From Deltaproteobacteria bacterium (lineage in GTDB: Bacteria > Myxococcota_A > UBA796 > GCA-2862545), in assembly GCA_007693595.1 (NCBI GenBank), contig REDI01000080.1, positions 179,138 through 243,137 on the forward strand: a stretch of DNA of 64,000 nucleotides, read 5' to 3'. The notes under the pieces are model-generated. The model had not been told where the DNA came from and did no database searches. It saw only the letters and a list, made by a program, of their open reading frames with translations. Of the stretch, positions 32,975 through 42,728 are shown in pieces. Every line of letters begins with the position of its first letter. Position 1 is the stretch's first letter. A program made the translations under genes and the position numbers.

Positions 32975-34165
32975 CTACTTGTGGGTGTAGTGGACGCCGG
33001 CGGCGACGAAGTAGTTCTGGTCACTCTCTGCGCGGGTGGCGAAGAGCTGCGCGGTGGTGCCACCCTGTGCGCTCATGCGCCAGACCTGATTGTGCCAGGC
33101 GCCCGCCGCACCGCGAGGGGAGTTGACGGCGAAGTAGAAGTCGCCCGAGGCTTCCTCGATGCTGAAGGAGTTGGGCTGAAAGTTCGGATCGCTCCACGCC
33201 CCCAGGAGCACGTTCTCGCGGGTGGTGCGGTTGAAGCGAAAGATGCCGTAGTTCTCGCGCTCCATCTCTTCGTCGTAGTAGATCCCGAGGGAGAACCAGG
33301 TGTCGAAGGGCTTGTAGTGAGTCTGCATGAACTGAGGGCCTGGCGCTTCGGGGTCGGAGATCTGAAGGATCTCGAGCCCGTCGTCGGGGGTCCAGACGGC
33401 GGAGCCCCCGAAGAAGCCGAAGATCATGACGGTGCCGTAGATCGGGTCGGCGCCGAGGGCTGTGGCGCAGAACTCGTGATCGTCGCCAGTGCAGGTCCAG
33501 CGGGCCTCGACCGTCCAGCTACCGTCGGTCTCGAAGCGGAGCAGCCGGTCGGCGGCGGCCATGAGGTAGTAGCCATCGGGGTGCGCGACGAGGTCGCCGA
33601 AGATGACGGGGGGCTCACCCTGATCGTCGGGCCAGTCGAACTCGGGGTCGATGCTCGCCACCGTCTCGAGGGAGCCGGACTGATCGTAGCGCACGAGCGC
33701 GAGGTTCGAGGGGTCGAAGGTGATGAAGTGCCGCAGGTCGTGATCGAGGGTAGCGGTGGTGGGCGTGAAGAACTGCCCGGTCGAGAAGGTGCCGCGCAGA
33801 TCGCCCAGAGAATCGACCTGTACGAGCCCCGTATCGTTGGTGGCTTGGTCCCATTCCAGTACGAAGACGCGCTGGAAGACCTCGTCGATGCGGCCGTCAC
33901 AGTTGTTGTCGATCCCGTCGTCGGGGTTTTCGGCCCAGGAAGGGTTCACCCAGATGGTGGTGTCGTCGCAGTCTTCGGGGGGGCACCAACCATCGCCGTC
34001 TTCGTCGGGCTCACAGCGCTCGTCGACCGTGGCGGTGTCCGAGTCGGACCCGGTGTCGGTCTCGAGGCCCGTGTGCCCTGAGGGCTGCGGGGTCGGATCC
34101 GGGTCGCAGCTCAGGGTGAGGGCTGCGGAGAGCGTGAGTAGGGTCAGATGAGGACACAGCCGCAT
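32975..34165 (-). CDS. Lipoprotein with one MopE-type metal-binding motif
   Basis: A 396-residue protein. The signal peptide ends LTLSC, a lipobox. A short Thr/Asp linker precedes a single repeat (DEDGDGWCPPEDCDD followed by DDGIDNNCDG) of the type found five times in the 7544-12078 proteins. The remaining about 300 residues are beta-rich with repeated G.L..H.DG/F..DGSW-type elements, suggestive of a propeller. The ATG at 34165 has GGAG eight bases upstream. It ends 32 bases before the LptD-like gene. Function is unknown. Confidence 0.78.
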   Translation of the reverse strand: MRLCPHLTLLTLSAALTLSCDPDPTPQPSGHTGLETDTGSDSDTATVDERCEPDEDGDGWCPPEDCDDTTIWVNPSWAENPDDGIDNNCDGRIDEVFQRVFVLEWDQATNDTGLVQVDSLGDLRGTFSTGQFFTPTTATLDHDLRHFITFDPSNLALVRYDQSGSLETVASIDPEFDWPDDQGEPPVIFGDLVAHPDGYYLMAAADRLLRFETDGSWTVEARWTCTGDDHEFCATALGADPIYGTVMIFGFFGGSAVWTPDDGLEILQISDPEAPGPQFMQTHYKPFDTWFSLGIYYDEEMERENYGIFRFNRTTRENVLLGAWSDPNFQPNSFSIEEASGDFYFAVNSPRGAAGAWHNQVWRMSAQGGTTAQLFATRAESDQNYFVAAGVHYTHK

Positions 34166-34291
34166 GGGGCGCTCCGATCAAGGCGTGCGCCGTCAACCTA
34201 GCCGCTCCCGCGCCCGTCGTCAGCAGCTCCCTGCGCCCGATCGCCCTGAAATCGCCCTGAACGTGGGCGGTTCGCGCGCGTGCGCGGCGGA

Positions 34292-35161
34292 TCAGAAGCA
34301 GTAGCTGAGCGAGGTGGTGGTGACGGTATCGAGGTCGTTGACCGCGGTGCTCGGCCAGTTGACGCGCGCAACCTCCCAGACCTCGCCAGCCTCGTTCAGG
34401 GTGCGGGTCCAGGAGTGGGTCTCGACGCCGTCCATGAAGAGCCGCACGGTCGCGCGGGTGGGTTCGCAGTTCCAGATGCAGGAGCTCGATCCGCTCTCGC
34501 CGTAGAACTTGACGGCGATGGTGTATTCGTCGCCGTAGGGCTCTTCGATGGTGATGGTCTCGGGGCCGTAGCCGTAGATCTCGTCGGTGTCGAGGGAGGG
34601 GTCGTCGAGCGGGCTGGCGGTGCCCCAGTTGGGGTTCATGTTGCAGTAGTTGCAGTCCCCGGGACGTCGGTAAAGCACGCCGCCGCTGCGCATGAGGTGA
34701 AGGTCGAGGTCGAAGTGGTTGTCCCAGGTGAGCTGGACGTAGAAGCCGTCGGTCGGCTCGGCGTAGATCGAGACGGTGTCGGGCTGGCTGCTCCACACAC
34801 CATCGGCGTTCGCGACCTCGAGCTCGAAGACGAACTCGCCGGCGACGTCGGGGAAGAAGCGGGGGGTGGGGCTGGTGCGGTCGACCAGCTCGGACTGCGA
34901 CTCGGACGGCTTGCTCACCAGTCGCCAAGAGTAGGAGAGGGGATAGAGCTCGTCGGGGTCGTAGGAGTTGGTCCCGTCGAGGTCGACCCAGGACAAGGGC
35001 TTGGTGAACACGTCGGGCCCGGCATCGGCCACGGGCTCTCCGGGGATCGGCTCCTCGTGGACCGACTCGATGTCGGCGGGCGGTCGCTCTACGGGTTGCT
35101 CAGGGGTAAACCCGTAGTCGCTACAGCCGATCAACAGGAATACAGGGAGGAGACGCAGCAT
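34292..35161 (-). CDS. Lipoprotein with PKD-like and YfaP/DUF2135-like domains
   Basis: A 289-residue protein from the ATG at 35161 (GAGGT upstream). The signal peptide ends LLIGC. Residues about 45-140 look like a PKD domain (VADAGPDVFT, YPLSYSWRLVS, GEFVFELEVANADG). Residues about 150-280 match the domain with TWDNHFDLDLHLM, CNYCNMNPNWG and YTIAVKFYG that is common in surface proteins of the YfaP group. Four cysteines in the second half could form disulfides. Its role is unknown; it is divergent from uvrB. Confidence 0.75.
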   Translation of the reverse strand: MLRLLPVFLLIGCSDYGFTPEQPVERPPADIESVHEEPIPGEPVADAGPDVFTKPLSWVDLDGTNSYDPDELYPLSYSWRLVSKPSESQSELVDRTSPTPRFFPDVAGEFVFELEVANADGVWSSQPDTVSIYAEPTDGFYVQLTWDNHFDLDLHLMRSGGVLYRRPGDCNYCNMNPNWGTASPLDDPSLDTDEIYGYGPETITIEEPYGDEYTIAVKFYGESGSSSCIWNCEPTRATVRLFMDGVETHSWTRTLNEAGEVWEVARVNWPSTAVNDLDTVTTTSLSYCF

Positions 35162-35264
35162 GTAGACCTCGCAGAACACTCGTTACCAGAACGGCCGCTA
35201 GTCTAACGGATGCCGTGCCCAACCGCTGAAAAAAAATCATCTCCTTCGCCCGTGAGACCTGACC

Positions 35265-37331
35265 TTGCCCTTTGAACCCACGCTGATTTCCGAAGGTACT
35301 CCACAGCTCCCCCAAGGTTTCAATCTGGTGGCGGAGCACACACCCACCGGGGACCAGCCGCAGGCCATCGACGCCCTGCTCGAAGGGCTCCAGCGCGGCC
35401 GGCGTCACCAGACCCTCCTTGGCATCACGGGTTCGGGAAAGACCTTTACGATGGCCAACGTGATCGCTCGCTGGCGGCGACCTACGCTCGTGCTCGCGCC
35501 CAACAAGACCCTCGCCGCCCAGCTCTTCGGGGAGTTCAAGCGGCTCTTCCCCGACAACGCGGTCGAGTACTTCGTCAGTTATTACGACTACTACCAGCCC
35601 GAAGCCTACGTCCCCTCCTCCGACACCTACATCGAGAAAGACAGCCTCATCAACGAGCAGATCGATCGGCTCCGGCACAGCGCGACCAAGTCCTTGCTCG
35701 AGCGGAACGACCTGATCATCGTCGCGAGCGTCTCGTGCATCTACGGCCTGGGTAGCGCCGAGGCCTACGCGGGCATGTTGCTGCATCTCCAGCCGGGGCT
35801 GCAGATCGCGCGTCGCGACGTCCTCCGCAGGCTTGTGGAGTTACACTATGAGCGTAACGAGGCGGACTTTCACCGGGGAACCTTCCGGGTTCGCGGGGAT
35901 GTGGTCGACATCTTTCCGGCCTCGAGCGACGATCTGGCGATCCGCGTCGAGTTGTTCGGCGACGAGATCGATCGTCTTGAGCTCTTCGACCCCCTGCGCG
36001 GCGTGGGGAAGGGCTCGCTCGACAAGGTCGCGATCTATCCGGCGAGCCACTACGTCACCCCCAAAGAGAAGCTGGAGCGCGCGATAGAGGGCGTTCGAGC
36101 CGAGCTGATTCAGCGACTCGACGAGCTGCGGGATAAGGGACGGCTGCTCGAGTCGCAGCGCTTGGAGCAGCGGACGCTCTTCGATCTCGAGATGCTCGAG
36201 GAGCTCGGTCGGTGCAAGGGCATCGAGAACTACAGCCGGCACCTCTCGGGGCGGGATCCCGGCGAGCCGCCGCCCACGTTGATCGAGTACTTTCCTAAGG
36301 AGTGGCTGCTGATCGTCGATGAGAGCCATGTCGCGATCCCCCAGCTTGGTGGCATGTACCGCGGAGACCGGGCGCGCAAAGAGACGCTGGTAGACTTCGG
36401 TTTTCGTCTGCCGAGTGCTCTCGACAACCGCCCCCTGCGCTTCGACGAGTTCGAGTCGATGGTCGACAAGACGGTCTACGTCTCGGCGACGCCCGGTGAC
36501 TACGAGGTCGAGCGGTCCGAGGGGGCGATCATCGAGCAGATCATCCGGCCCACGGGCCTGCTCGATCCCAGCATCGAGGTGCGCCCCGCGAGTGCTCAGG
36601 TCGATGACGCTCTGCATCAGATCCGCGGGCGGGTCGAGGCGGGAGATCGCGTGCTCGTCACCGTGCTGACCAAGCGCATGGCCCAGGAGCTTACGGACTA
36701 CTATCGGGAGTTGGGGGTCCGGGCCCGGTATCTTCACAGCGACATCGACACCTTGGAGCGGCACGAGATCTTGCGCGAGCTGCGGATCGGAGAGTTCGAC
36801 GTGCTCATCGGTATCAACCTGCTCCGGGAGGGGCTCGACATCCCCGAGGTGAGCCTGGTGTGCATCATGGACGCCGACAAAGAGGGTTTTTTGCGCAACG
36901 AGCGCAGCTTGATCCAGACGATCGGGCGAGCGGCGCGCAACGAGCGGGGGCACGTGATCCTCTACGCCGATCGCGTCACCCGGAGCATGCAGCGTGCCAT
37001 CGAGATCACTCGCGACCGCCGAGAGAGGCAGATCGCCTACAATGAGACCCATGGCATCACGCCGACCACGATCGTCCGATCCACCGACAACCCGCTGGCG
37101 GCCTTGATCTCGGGTGACTACGTCGAGGTCTCTGCCGATCGGAGCGATGGCGCGGGCACCGTCGAGGTCGTCTCGCCCGAAGAGCTCCCCTCCCTGCTCA
37201 CCGCGCTGCGCAAGCAGATGAAGCAGGCGGCGGCCAAGCTCGAGTTCGAGCGCGCCGCCGAGCTGCGCGATCGCATCCGTGGGCTCGAGGCGCAGGCCTT
37301 GGGGCTGGGCGATGCCCGCCGTGGTGCGTAG
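35265..37331 (+). CDS. uvrB: Excinuclease ABC subunit B
   Basis: A 688-residue protein of standard length. Visible motifs are [10 protein letters not shown] at the N-terminus, Walker [11 protein letters not shown], the beta-hairpin [21 protein letters not shown] (split around the loop), [18 protein letters not shown], helicase motifs V and VI ([24 protein letters not shown]) and a C-terminal UVR motif ([14 protein letters not shown]). The TTG at 35265 is the only sensible start but lacks a strong ribosome-binding site. No clear SOS box is visible in the 103-base divergent region. Confidence 0.96.
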   Translation: MPFEPTLISEGTPQLPQGFNLVAEHTPTGDQPQAIDALLEGLQRGRRHQTLLGITGSGKTFTMANVIARWRRPTLVLAPNKTLAAQLFGEFKRLFPDNAVEYFVSYYDYYQPEAYVPSSDTYIEKDSLINEQIDRLRHSATKSLLERNDLIIVASVSCIYGLGSAEAYAGMLLHLQPGLQIARRDVLRRLVELHYERNEADFHRGTFRVRGDVVDIFPASSDDLAIRVELFGDEIDRLELFDPLRGVGKGSLDKVAIYPASHYVTPKEKLERAIEGVRAELIQRLDELRDKGRLLESQRLEQRTLFDLEMLEELGRCKGIENYSRHLSGRDPGEPPPTLIEYFPKEWLLIVDESHVAIPQLGGMYRGDRARKETLVDFGFRLPSALDNRPLRFDEFESMVDKTVYVSATPGDYEVERSEGAIIEQIIRPTGLLDPSIEVRPASAQVDDALHQIRGRVEAGDRVLVTVLTKRMAQELTDYYRELGVRARYLHSDIDTLERHEILRELRIGEFDVLIGINLLREGLDIPEVSLVCIMDADKEGFLRNERSLIQTIGRAARNERGHVILYADRVTRSMQRAIEITRDRRERQIAYNETHGITPTTIVRSTDNPLAALISGDYVEVSADRSDGAGTVEVVSPEELPSLLTALRKQMKQAAAKLEFERAAELRDRIRGLEAQALGLGDARRGA

Positions 37332-37382
37332 AAGGTTCGGCGTGGTCGGGCGCGCTCGCCCGCGACGCTCGGAGGGTACTTC

Positions 37383-38264
37383 ATGATCGGCGTTGGACTT
37401 CGACGGATTGGTCTGTTCATCCTCACCAACATGCTCGTCCTGCTGCTGCTGGGCATCGTGCTTCGGGTCCTTGGCGTCGAGCAGTACGGCATCGGCACAG
37501 GTGGGCTCCTGATCTTTGCCAGCCTGTTCGGCTTCGGTGGCTCCTTCATCTCCCTCGCCCTCTCGAAGTGGATCGCCAAGCGCGCGACCCGAGCGCGGGT
37601 GCTCGACGTTCCCCGCGACGAGGTCGAGCGTTGGCTCCTGAGCACCGTCGAGCGGCAGGCGAACAAGGCGGGCATCGGCACGCCCGAGGTCGCGATCTTC
37701 CCGAGCGATGCCCCCAACGCTTTCGCGACCGGCATGAGTCGCAACAACGCACTCGTGGCCGTCAGCGAGGGGCTGCTCCGAGCCATGGGGCGGCGCGAGG
37801 TCGAGGCGGTCTTGGCCCACGAGGTCGCTCACATTGCGAACGGCGATATGGTCACCCTCGCCTTGCTTCAGGGAGTCATGAACACCTTCGTGATCTTCTT
37901 GTCTCGCCTTCTCGGCACCCTGATCGACCGCGCGGTCTTCAGGTCGGAGCGTGGCTATGGCATCGGGTATTGGGTCACGGTCATCGCGCTCGAGATCGTC
38001 TTTGGGTTGCTGGCAGGTCTGGTGGTGCGCGCCTTCAGCCGCTGGAGGGAGTACCGCGCGGACCGGGGCGCTGCGGAGCTCGAGGATCCTCAGTCGATGA
38101 TCCGGGCTCTACAGGCCCTCCAGCGCATGCAGGAGCTCCCCTCCGACATGCCGAAACAGCTCGCCGCCTTCGGGATCCGGGGGGAAGGTTCCGTTGCGCG
38201 CCTCTTCTCGACCCACCCCCCCCTCAGCAAGCGCATCCAGGCCTTGCGCGCGCTTCAGCGCTGA
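37383..38264 (+). CDS. htpX: HtpX-like membrane zinc metalloprotease (M48B)
   Basis: A 293-residue protein with two N-terminal transmembrane helices, the zinc motif HEVAH (146-150), two further hydrophobic segments, and the third-ligand region REYRADRGAAEL. Length and architecture match HtpX, which degrades damaged membrane proteins. The ATG at 37383 has GGAGGG six bases upstream. Confidence 0.93.
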   Translation: MIGVGLRRIGLFILTNMLVLLLLGIVLRVLGVEQYGIGTGGLLIFASLFGFGGSFISLALSKWIAKRATRARVLDVPRDEVERWLLSTVERQANKAGIGTPEVAIFPSDAPNAFATGMSRNNALVAVSEGLLRAMGRREVEAVLAHEVAHIANGDMVTLALLQGVMNTFVIFLSRLLGTLIDRAVFRSERGYGIGYWVTVIALEIVFGLLAGLVVRAFSRWREYRADRGAAELEDPQSMIRALQALQRMQELPSDMPKQLAAFGIRGEGSVARLFSTHPPLSKRIQALRALQR

Positions 38265-38299
38265 GGCGGGTAGGGGCGGTTTGTTACCTCGCCTCCTGC

Positions 38300-38305
38300 T
38301 ACACT
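38300..38305 (+). promoter_or_regulatory. -10-like element seven bases before a start codon
   Basis: TACACT ends seven bases before the ATG at 38313 and no ribosome-binding site is present, suggesting a leaderless transcript. No good -35 element is seen. Confidence 0.35.
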
Positions 38306-38312
38306 GTCGGTC

Positions 38313-38969
38313 ATGACCGCACCGATCACCATCGCTGGCGCGACCTTCGCCTCCCCGGCCGAGCTGCTCGCCGGCGTGGCTCGCGATCTCGATCGCGGAG
38401 GCGGTACGGTGGTGAAGGGGCAGCGACCGGCGGAGTGGCTGGCGGCTGCGGTGGAGTCGGGCGAGCTGTCGATCGAGCTGGCTCGGGGCCTCGCGGCGGC
38501 CTTGATCTCACGCGGGGTGCCGGCTCAAGCCGTCGAGGCGGCGAGGTTGGCGCGCCGGCTGAAGATCGGTGATCTCTCCCCCCTCCTCCACGCGGCCCTC
38601 GATGGCCTGGACCTTGGAGTCCTTCTGCGACGAGCCAAGCCGGGCCATGACGCCTCGGTCGAGGATGAGCTGCTCGCGTGCTGGGCGCGGGTGGAGCCGG
38701 GTGGCGACCCGGAGCGGGTCGTGGCTCTGCTTCGCAGGCTACGCGAGGTAGGACTGCGTACCCTCGAGATCGAGGTGCTGGGCCGACTGGGCACCCCGGA
38801 GCTCGTCCGTGAGATCATGCCCTCGCTGATCGAAGAGCCCCTGAGCGTCGCCGAGGCGGCCTCGCTCGCTCCCCTGCTCCACGGTGACGACAAGACCCGC
38901 GAAGCCCTGCTCCCCTTTGTCGATCAGCTCGACGCGGAGGCGCGATCAGCGCTCTTGCCGGGCCGCTGA
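38313..38969 (+). CDS. Hypothetical helical protein
   Basis: A 218-residue, Leu/Ala/Arg-rich, probably all-helical cytoplasmic protein. Repeated short segments (LARRLKIGDLSPLLHAALDG, LRRLREVGLRTLEIEVLGRL) resemble HEAT/ARM-type helical pairs but are too weak for assignment. It has no signal peptide or catalytic motif. The composition and codon pattern match neighbouring genes, so it is very likely real. Confidence 0.6.
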   Translation: MTAPITIAGATFASPAELLAGVARDLDRGGGTVVKGQRPAEWLAAAVESGELSIELARGLAAALISRGVPAQAVEAARLARRLKIGDLSPLLHAALDGLDLGVLLRRAKPGHDASVEDELLACWARVEPGGDPERVVALLRRLREVGLRTLEIEVLGRLGTPELVREIMPSLIEEPLSVAEAASLAPLLHGDDKTREALLPFVDQLDAEARSALLPGR

Positions 38970-39000
38970 GTTCGTGCGTGCGCGCTTCGTCTCGGATCGC

Positions 39001-40947
39001 TCACTGCTGCATGGGGCGCTGGTCGTCTTGGAGCAAGAGGGTGAGCTTCTCGATCCCGAACACATCTTGCAGCAGCGGGAGCAGATCGTCGGGCGGAGAG
39101 CTTGGATCGTGGAGGTAGACCGCGATCCGCCTCGCCAGGGAGGCGTCGTCGGTGCTGCGCCGGCCTTGGGCTGCGAGGCGAAGCTGGGTCTTGCGCCATC
39201 GCTGCGCCCGGGCCCTGGCGGTGCCTTCGACCTTCTCGGCGAGGGCCTCGAGGGAGGCATCGAGGAGCTCCTGCTCGGTCGCTGGAGCCTGGTAGGGCAG
39301 CTCCGCGAGCCCGGCCTCGACGATGGCGCCGTGGGTGTTGGCGCTCACTTCCGCGACCTCCTCGAGGCGGACCGGGGCCGTCCCGCGCTCCAGGAAGGTG
39401 AGGCTGTGTTCGCACCGGGTGGTGACGGTATGGATGGGGTAGCGCAGCGTCTCGATGAGGGGGCGGTAGGCCACCATGGGGATGGACTCGAGGTGCCCGC
39501 TGCGCTCCACCACCTGTTCCCGGAGCCCTTGGACGCGCGCCTGCTGCCGGTCGCTGTCCTCGACGGCCTGCCGCAACGCATCGAAGCTCCTCTGGAAGGC
39601 CTCGGTGGCTTGCAAGTGAGACTTTCGGGCCTTACTCAGCGCGTCCTCGGACTTGCGGAAGGCGCGCTCCGCGTCGACCCACGCGAGCCTGGCTGGCTCG
39701 AGCGCGGCGCCGGACCGATCCTGACCCGAGGCGAAGGCCTCGGCCGCCCCGGACCACTCGGCGGAGGCTTGTTGCAGGAGGTTGTGTCGCTCGTCGCGGG
39801 CCGCGCGGGCTCGGTCGATCTCTTGCATGGCGCGGGTCATGGCCTCGGTCCGCTCGTTGAGGCGGCGCTGGTGTTCCTCGAGGACCCCGTGGGCCTCGCG
39901 AAGGCTGCCCTCTTCGATCGAGAGCCGGTCCTGTAGGCGCGTCAGCGCGTTGTGCGCGGCGAGCCAGTCCGGGTTGTCGTAAGGTTCGCGTCCGCGCTCG
40001 ACCTCGGCTTCGCCGATCTCGGTGTGGCGTCGCTCGGTGCAGGTGCCGGGCTCGACGCGGAGCGTGAGCGAGAGGCTGGGGCTCGAGAGGCCCTCGCTCA
40101 GGGGGACCCGCTCTCCGAAGCCGCGCTGAACGGCCTCGTGGAGCGCCGCCGGCATGGTGCCTTGGATGGTGAGATCCACCCGCAGGCCATAGCGGTCGAG
40201 CAGCTCGCGCCGGAGCTGCTCTCGGCGCGTGCGGTCCGTGGACAGCTCCGAGAGCCAGGCCGCCTTGGCTTGTCGGATGAAGGCGGCTCCGAGCTCGCCC
40301 CGAGCCTGGTCGAGCCCGACCTGCTCGCGGAGCTCGCTGGCCCAGCGAGTCTTGAGATCCCGTCGAAGGACTTCGGTGGCGTTCGCCTGGTCGGGCTGGT
40401 ACTCGTCGATGACGCTCAGGGCCTCGATCGCCTCGACCCAGGCTCCAAGCTCCGCCATATTCGCGGCGCGGGACCTCGCAAGCTCGCGAGAGGCGGTCCG
40501 CAGGGCGGGGATCTCGGGGTGTTCGGGCAGCCGCTCGCCGAGGGCGTGGACCAGCGGGTAGGCGCGCACCTCGGCCCCCTTGTCGAGGTGGGCGCGGATC
40601 TCGGTGAGGAGCGGTTCGGCGCAGACCGGCTGGCGTGTTCGGGTCGCTTCGTGGTTGGGCTGGACGGCCTCGGCCCGGTCCAGCGCGTCGAAGCAGGCGC
40701 GCCACTCTCCCTGGGCGTGGGCCGCGTCGGCGGCGGCGTGGTGTGCTTCGACCAGCTCTGCGCGCGCATGAGCGAGGGACTCGCTCACCCCAGGCAGGTT
40801 GGGGCGTCGGCGCTGGGCCTCTTCGAAGGCGGCGAGGGCGTCGTCCCACCGCTGGGCCTCGGCGTGCCTCAGACCCAGATCGTAGGCGCGTCGTGCGGCG
40901 CAGCCGGAACCGAGAAGGACGATGAGCACGAGAAGCGGCAACCGCAT
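39001..40947 (-). CDS. Lipoprotein with N-terminal TPR-like region and coiled coil
   Basis: A 648-residue protein from the ATG at 40947 (GGAG upstream), with a lipobox ending VLLGSGC. Residues about 20-230 look like TPR repeats (YDLGLRHAEAQRWDDALAAFEEAQRRRPNLPG). Residues about 385-540 form a long coiled coil rich in Glu, Arg and Gln. The C-terminal part contains a conserved-looking segment (LPYQAPATEQELLDASLEALAEKV). It is divergent from the kinase at 41102. Function is unknown, though an envelope scaffold is plausible. Confidence 0.72.
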   Translation of the reverse strand: MRLPLLVLIVLLGSGCAARRAYDLGLRHAEAQRWDDALAAFEEAQRRRPNLPGVSESLAHARAELVEAHHAAADAAHAQGEWRACFDALDRAEAVQPNHEATRTRQPVCAEPLLTEIRAHLDKGAEVRAYPLVHALGERLPEHPEIPALRTASRELARSRAANMAELGAWVEAIEALSVIDEYQPDQANATEVLRRDLKTRWASELREQVGLDQARGELGAAFIRQAKAAWLSELSTDRTRREQLRRELLDRYGLRVDLTIQGTMPAALHEAVQRGFGERVPLSEGLSSPSLSLTLRVEPGTCTERRHTEIGEAEVERGREPYDNPDWLAAHNALTRLQDRLSIEEGSLREAHGVLEEHQRRLNERTEAMTRAMQEIDRARAARDERHNLLQQASAEWSGAAEAFASGQDRSGAALEPARLAWVDAERAFRKSEDALSKARKSHLQATEAFQRSFDALRQAVEDSDRQQARVQGLREQVVERSGHLESIPMVAYRPLIETLRYPIHTVTTRCEHSLTFLERGTAPVRLEEVAEVSANTHGAIVEAGLAELPYQAPATEQELLDASLEALAEKVEGTARARAQRWRKTQLRLAAQGRRSTDDASLARRIAVYLHDPSSPPDDLLPLLQDVFGIEKLTLLLQDDQRPMQQ

Positions 40948-41088
40948 GAGGTCTCCGGACAATCGACCCGCGGGAGCCCGCTGCCCTTCCGCGGACCGGG
41001 CGGACGACGAGCCGTCGGATGAGCCGGGTAGCCCCGCAGTAAGCGGATCGCAAGGGTCGCGGGCCGCGCAGGCCCGGCTCGCGGTGGC

Positions 41089-41094
41089 TATACT
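41089..41094 (+). promoter_or_regulatory. -10-like element next to the kinase start
   Basis: TATACT ends seven bases before the ATG at 41102; GGAGGTC lies between. The position implies transcription starting at or very near the start codon. Confidence 0.4.
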
Positions 41095-41101
41095 GGAGGT
41101 C

Positions 41102-42712
41102 ATGTCTTCTACTGAGACTACCCACAACGCCCTCGGCTCCCGGCGGCGATTCGAGTTGCTCGAGCGCATCGGCTCGGGCGCCTTCGGAGACGTTTACCTT
41201 GCTGACATGGTCTCAGGAGCCGGCTTCTCGCGCACGGTCGCGGTCAAGCTCCTGCATGAGGATCGCTTCGACGACGACGATGCCACGCGCCGCATCCGCG
41301 ACGAAGCGCGCTTGCTCGGAAAGCTCTCTCACCCTCATATCGTCGGGGTCATGGACCTGGTGCGCCTCGACGACCAGTGGGCCGTGGTCATGGAGCACGT
41401 CGAGGGGGCGGATCTGGAGCACGTGCTGCTCGCCTTGCGCAAGGCAGGGAGAACCTTTCCTGCCACAGCCGTGCTCGAGCTGGTGAGCCACGTGGCGGAC
41501 GCCCTTGACGCCGCCTATAACGCCGAGGCTAACGGGGGGCGCCCCCTTCGGGTCGTCCACCGCGACATCAAGCCGGCGAACCTGCGGCTGACCTCGAACG
41601 GCGACGTCAAGGTGCTCGACTTCGGGATCGCGCGGGCCCGGCTCGCTTCGCGCGAGGCCCACACCGGCGCGTACGTGATTGGCACCCAGCGCTACATGGC
41701 GCCCGAGCGCATCGCGGGCCACGATGAAGGCCCCGAGGGCGACGTCTACAGCCTCGGCGCCACCGCCTTCGAGCTGCTGATGGGCGAGCCGCTTGGGCGC
41801 TCCCCGGTCTTGTTCGATCGCCACGAGAAGTGGGTCCGCAAGCGCCTCAAGGAGCTCGATCAGGTCCTCGACGCTCCCCTCGACGCACGGCGGCGTATCG
41901 AGGGCTTGCTCTACACCTGCCTGGCGGCCGAGCCGCTCGACCGGCCTCGGGCCGCGGATCTCGCACAGCGGGCCGACTACCTCTCGCGCGGTCAGCCCGG
42001 CGAAGACCTGCGCGCCTTCGGCCGCCGCTTCATTCCCCAGGTCACGCAGCTACTTGGCACCAAACCCGACAAGGTCAACCGGGTCCTCACCGAGGGCTCG
42101 ACCGCGCCGCGTCCCGTCGAGGGTCCCCCCGACACTCTGCGCAGCTCGCGCGCCGAGCCCGACACCTCTGAGTTCCGGCGACCCTCCATGGTGCTCCCGG
42201 TGTTGATGATCGCAACCGTCGTCCTCTTGGTCGGAGGTGCCATCCTCACCATGGGGCTCCTGGGCGGGGTGGGTGCGTGGTGGGTCATGCAGTCGCACAT
42301 GGAGCCTGTCGACCCTTCGGAATCACTCGAGCTAGACTCGGGCGAGGGCCCGATCGTGCATCCGGTCGAGCCCTCTGAGCCTGCTCCCAGGGTCGAGCTC
42401 ACCCCCGTCGAGCCGGCCCCCAGGGTCGCGCCGGCTCCGGCTCCCGCCCCCATCGCGGCCCCCGTGGCGCCGACCCCTCCCAAGATCCTCTCTCGCGCGC
42501 AGATCGTCGTACGCGAAGCCTCTAGCGTGGCGGTCAAGTGCGGCGGCGTTCGTGCCGTCGGGACGGCCTCTGTCCGCATCATGAGCTTCCCCGCAGGATC
42601 CTGCACCGTGTCCGCCCTCGTTCAAGGGGTGGAGCTCCAGGGCCATGCCCTCATCGTCGCGCCGCGCACCGTCACCTGTGGTCCGGACGCAGGTGCGCTG
42701 GTGTGCGACTGA
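41102..42712 (+). CDS. Membrane-anchored Ser/Thr protein kinase with canonical catalytic motifs
   Basis: A 536-residue protein from the ATG at 41102. The glycine loop GSGAFGDVY, VAVK lysine (K49), HRDIKPAN (153-160), DFG (173-175) and APE are all intact, so it should be active. Unlike the kinase at 2133 it keeps the catalytic-loop lysine. A single transmembrane helix lies near residues 363-393. It is followed by a Pro/Ala/Val-rich spacer and a small C-terminal domain with three cysteines (VAVKCGGVRAVG, PAGSCTVSA, TVTCGPD) that resembles a PEGA-like beta domain. It is followed after 16 bases by an exported protein gene, probably one operon. Confidence 0.9.
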   Translation: MSSTETTHNALGSRRRFELLERIGSGAFGDVYLADMVSGAGFSRTVAVKLLHEDRFDDDDATRRIRDEARLLGKLSHPHIVGVMDLVRLDDQWAVVMEHVEGADLEHVLLALRKAGRTFPATAVLELVSHVADALDAAYNAEANGGRPLRVVHRDIKPANLRLTSNGDVKVLDFGIARARLASREAHTGAYVIGTQRYMAPERIAGHDEGPEGDVYSLGATAFELLMGEPLGRSPVLFDRHEKWVRKRLKELDQVLDAPLDARRRIEGLLYTCLAAEPLDRPRAADLAQRADYLSRGQPGEDLRAFGRRFIPQVTQLLGTKPDKVNRVLTEGSTAPRPVEGPPDTLRSSRAEPDTSEFRRPSMVLPVLMIATVVLLVGGAILTMGLLGGVGAWWVMQSHMEPVDPSESLELDSGEGPIVHPVEPSEPAPRVELTPVEPAPRVAPAPAPAPIAAPVAPTPPKILSRAQIVVREASSVAVKCGGVRAVGTASVRIMSFPAGSCTVSALVQGVELQGHALIVAPRTVTCGPDAGALVCD

Positions 42713-42728
42713 TGGCCTCGGGGTTCGC

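Noticed and set aside
35841..37832. A 663-codon open frame on the minus strand
   Set aside because: It is antisense to uvrB and htpX, which have full family motifs.
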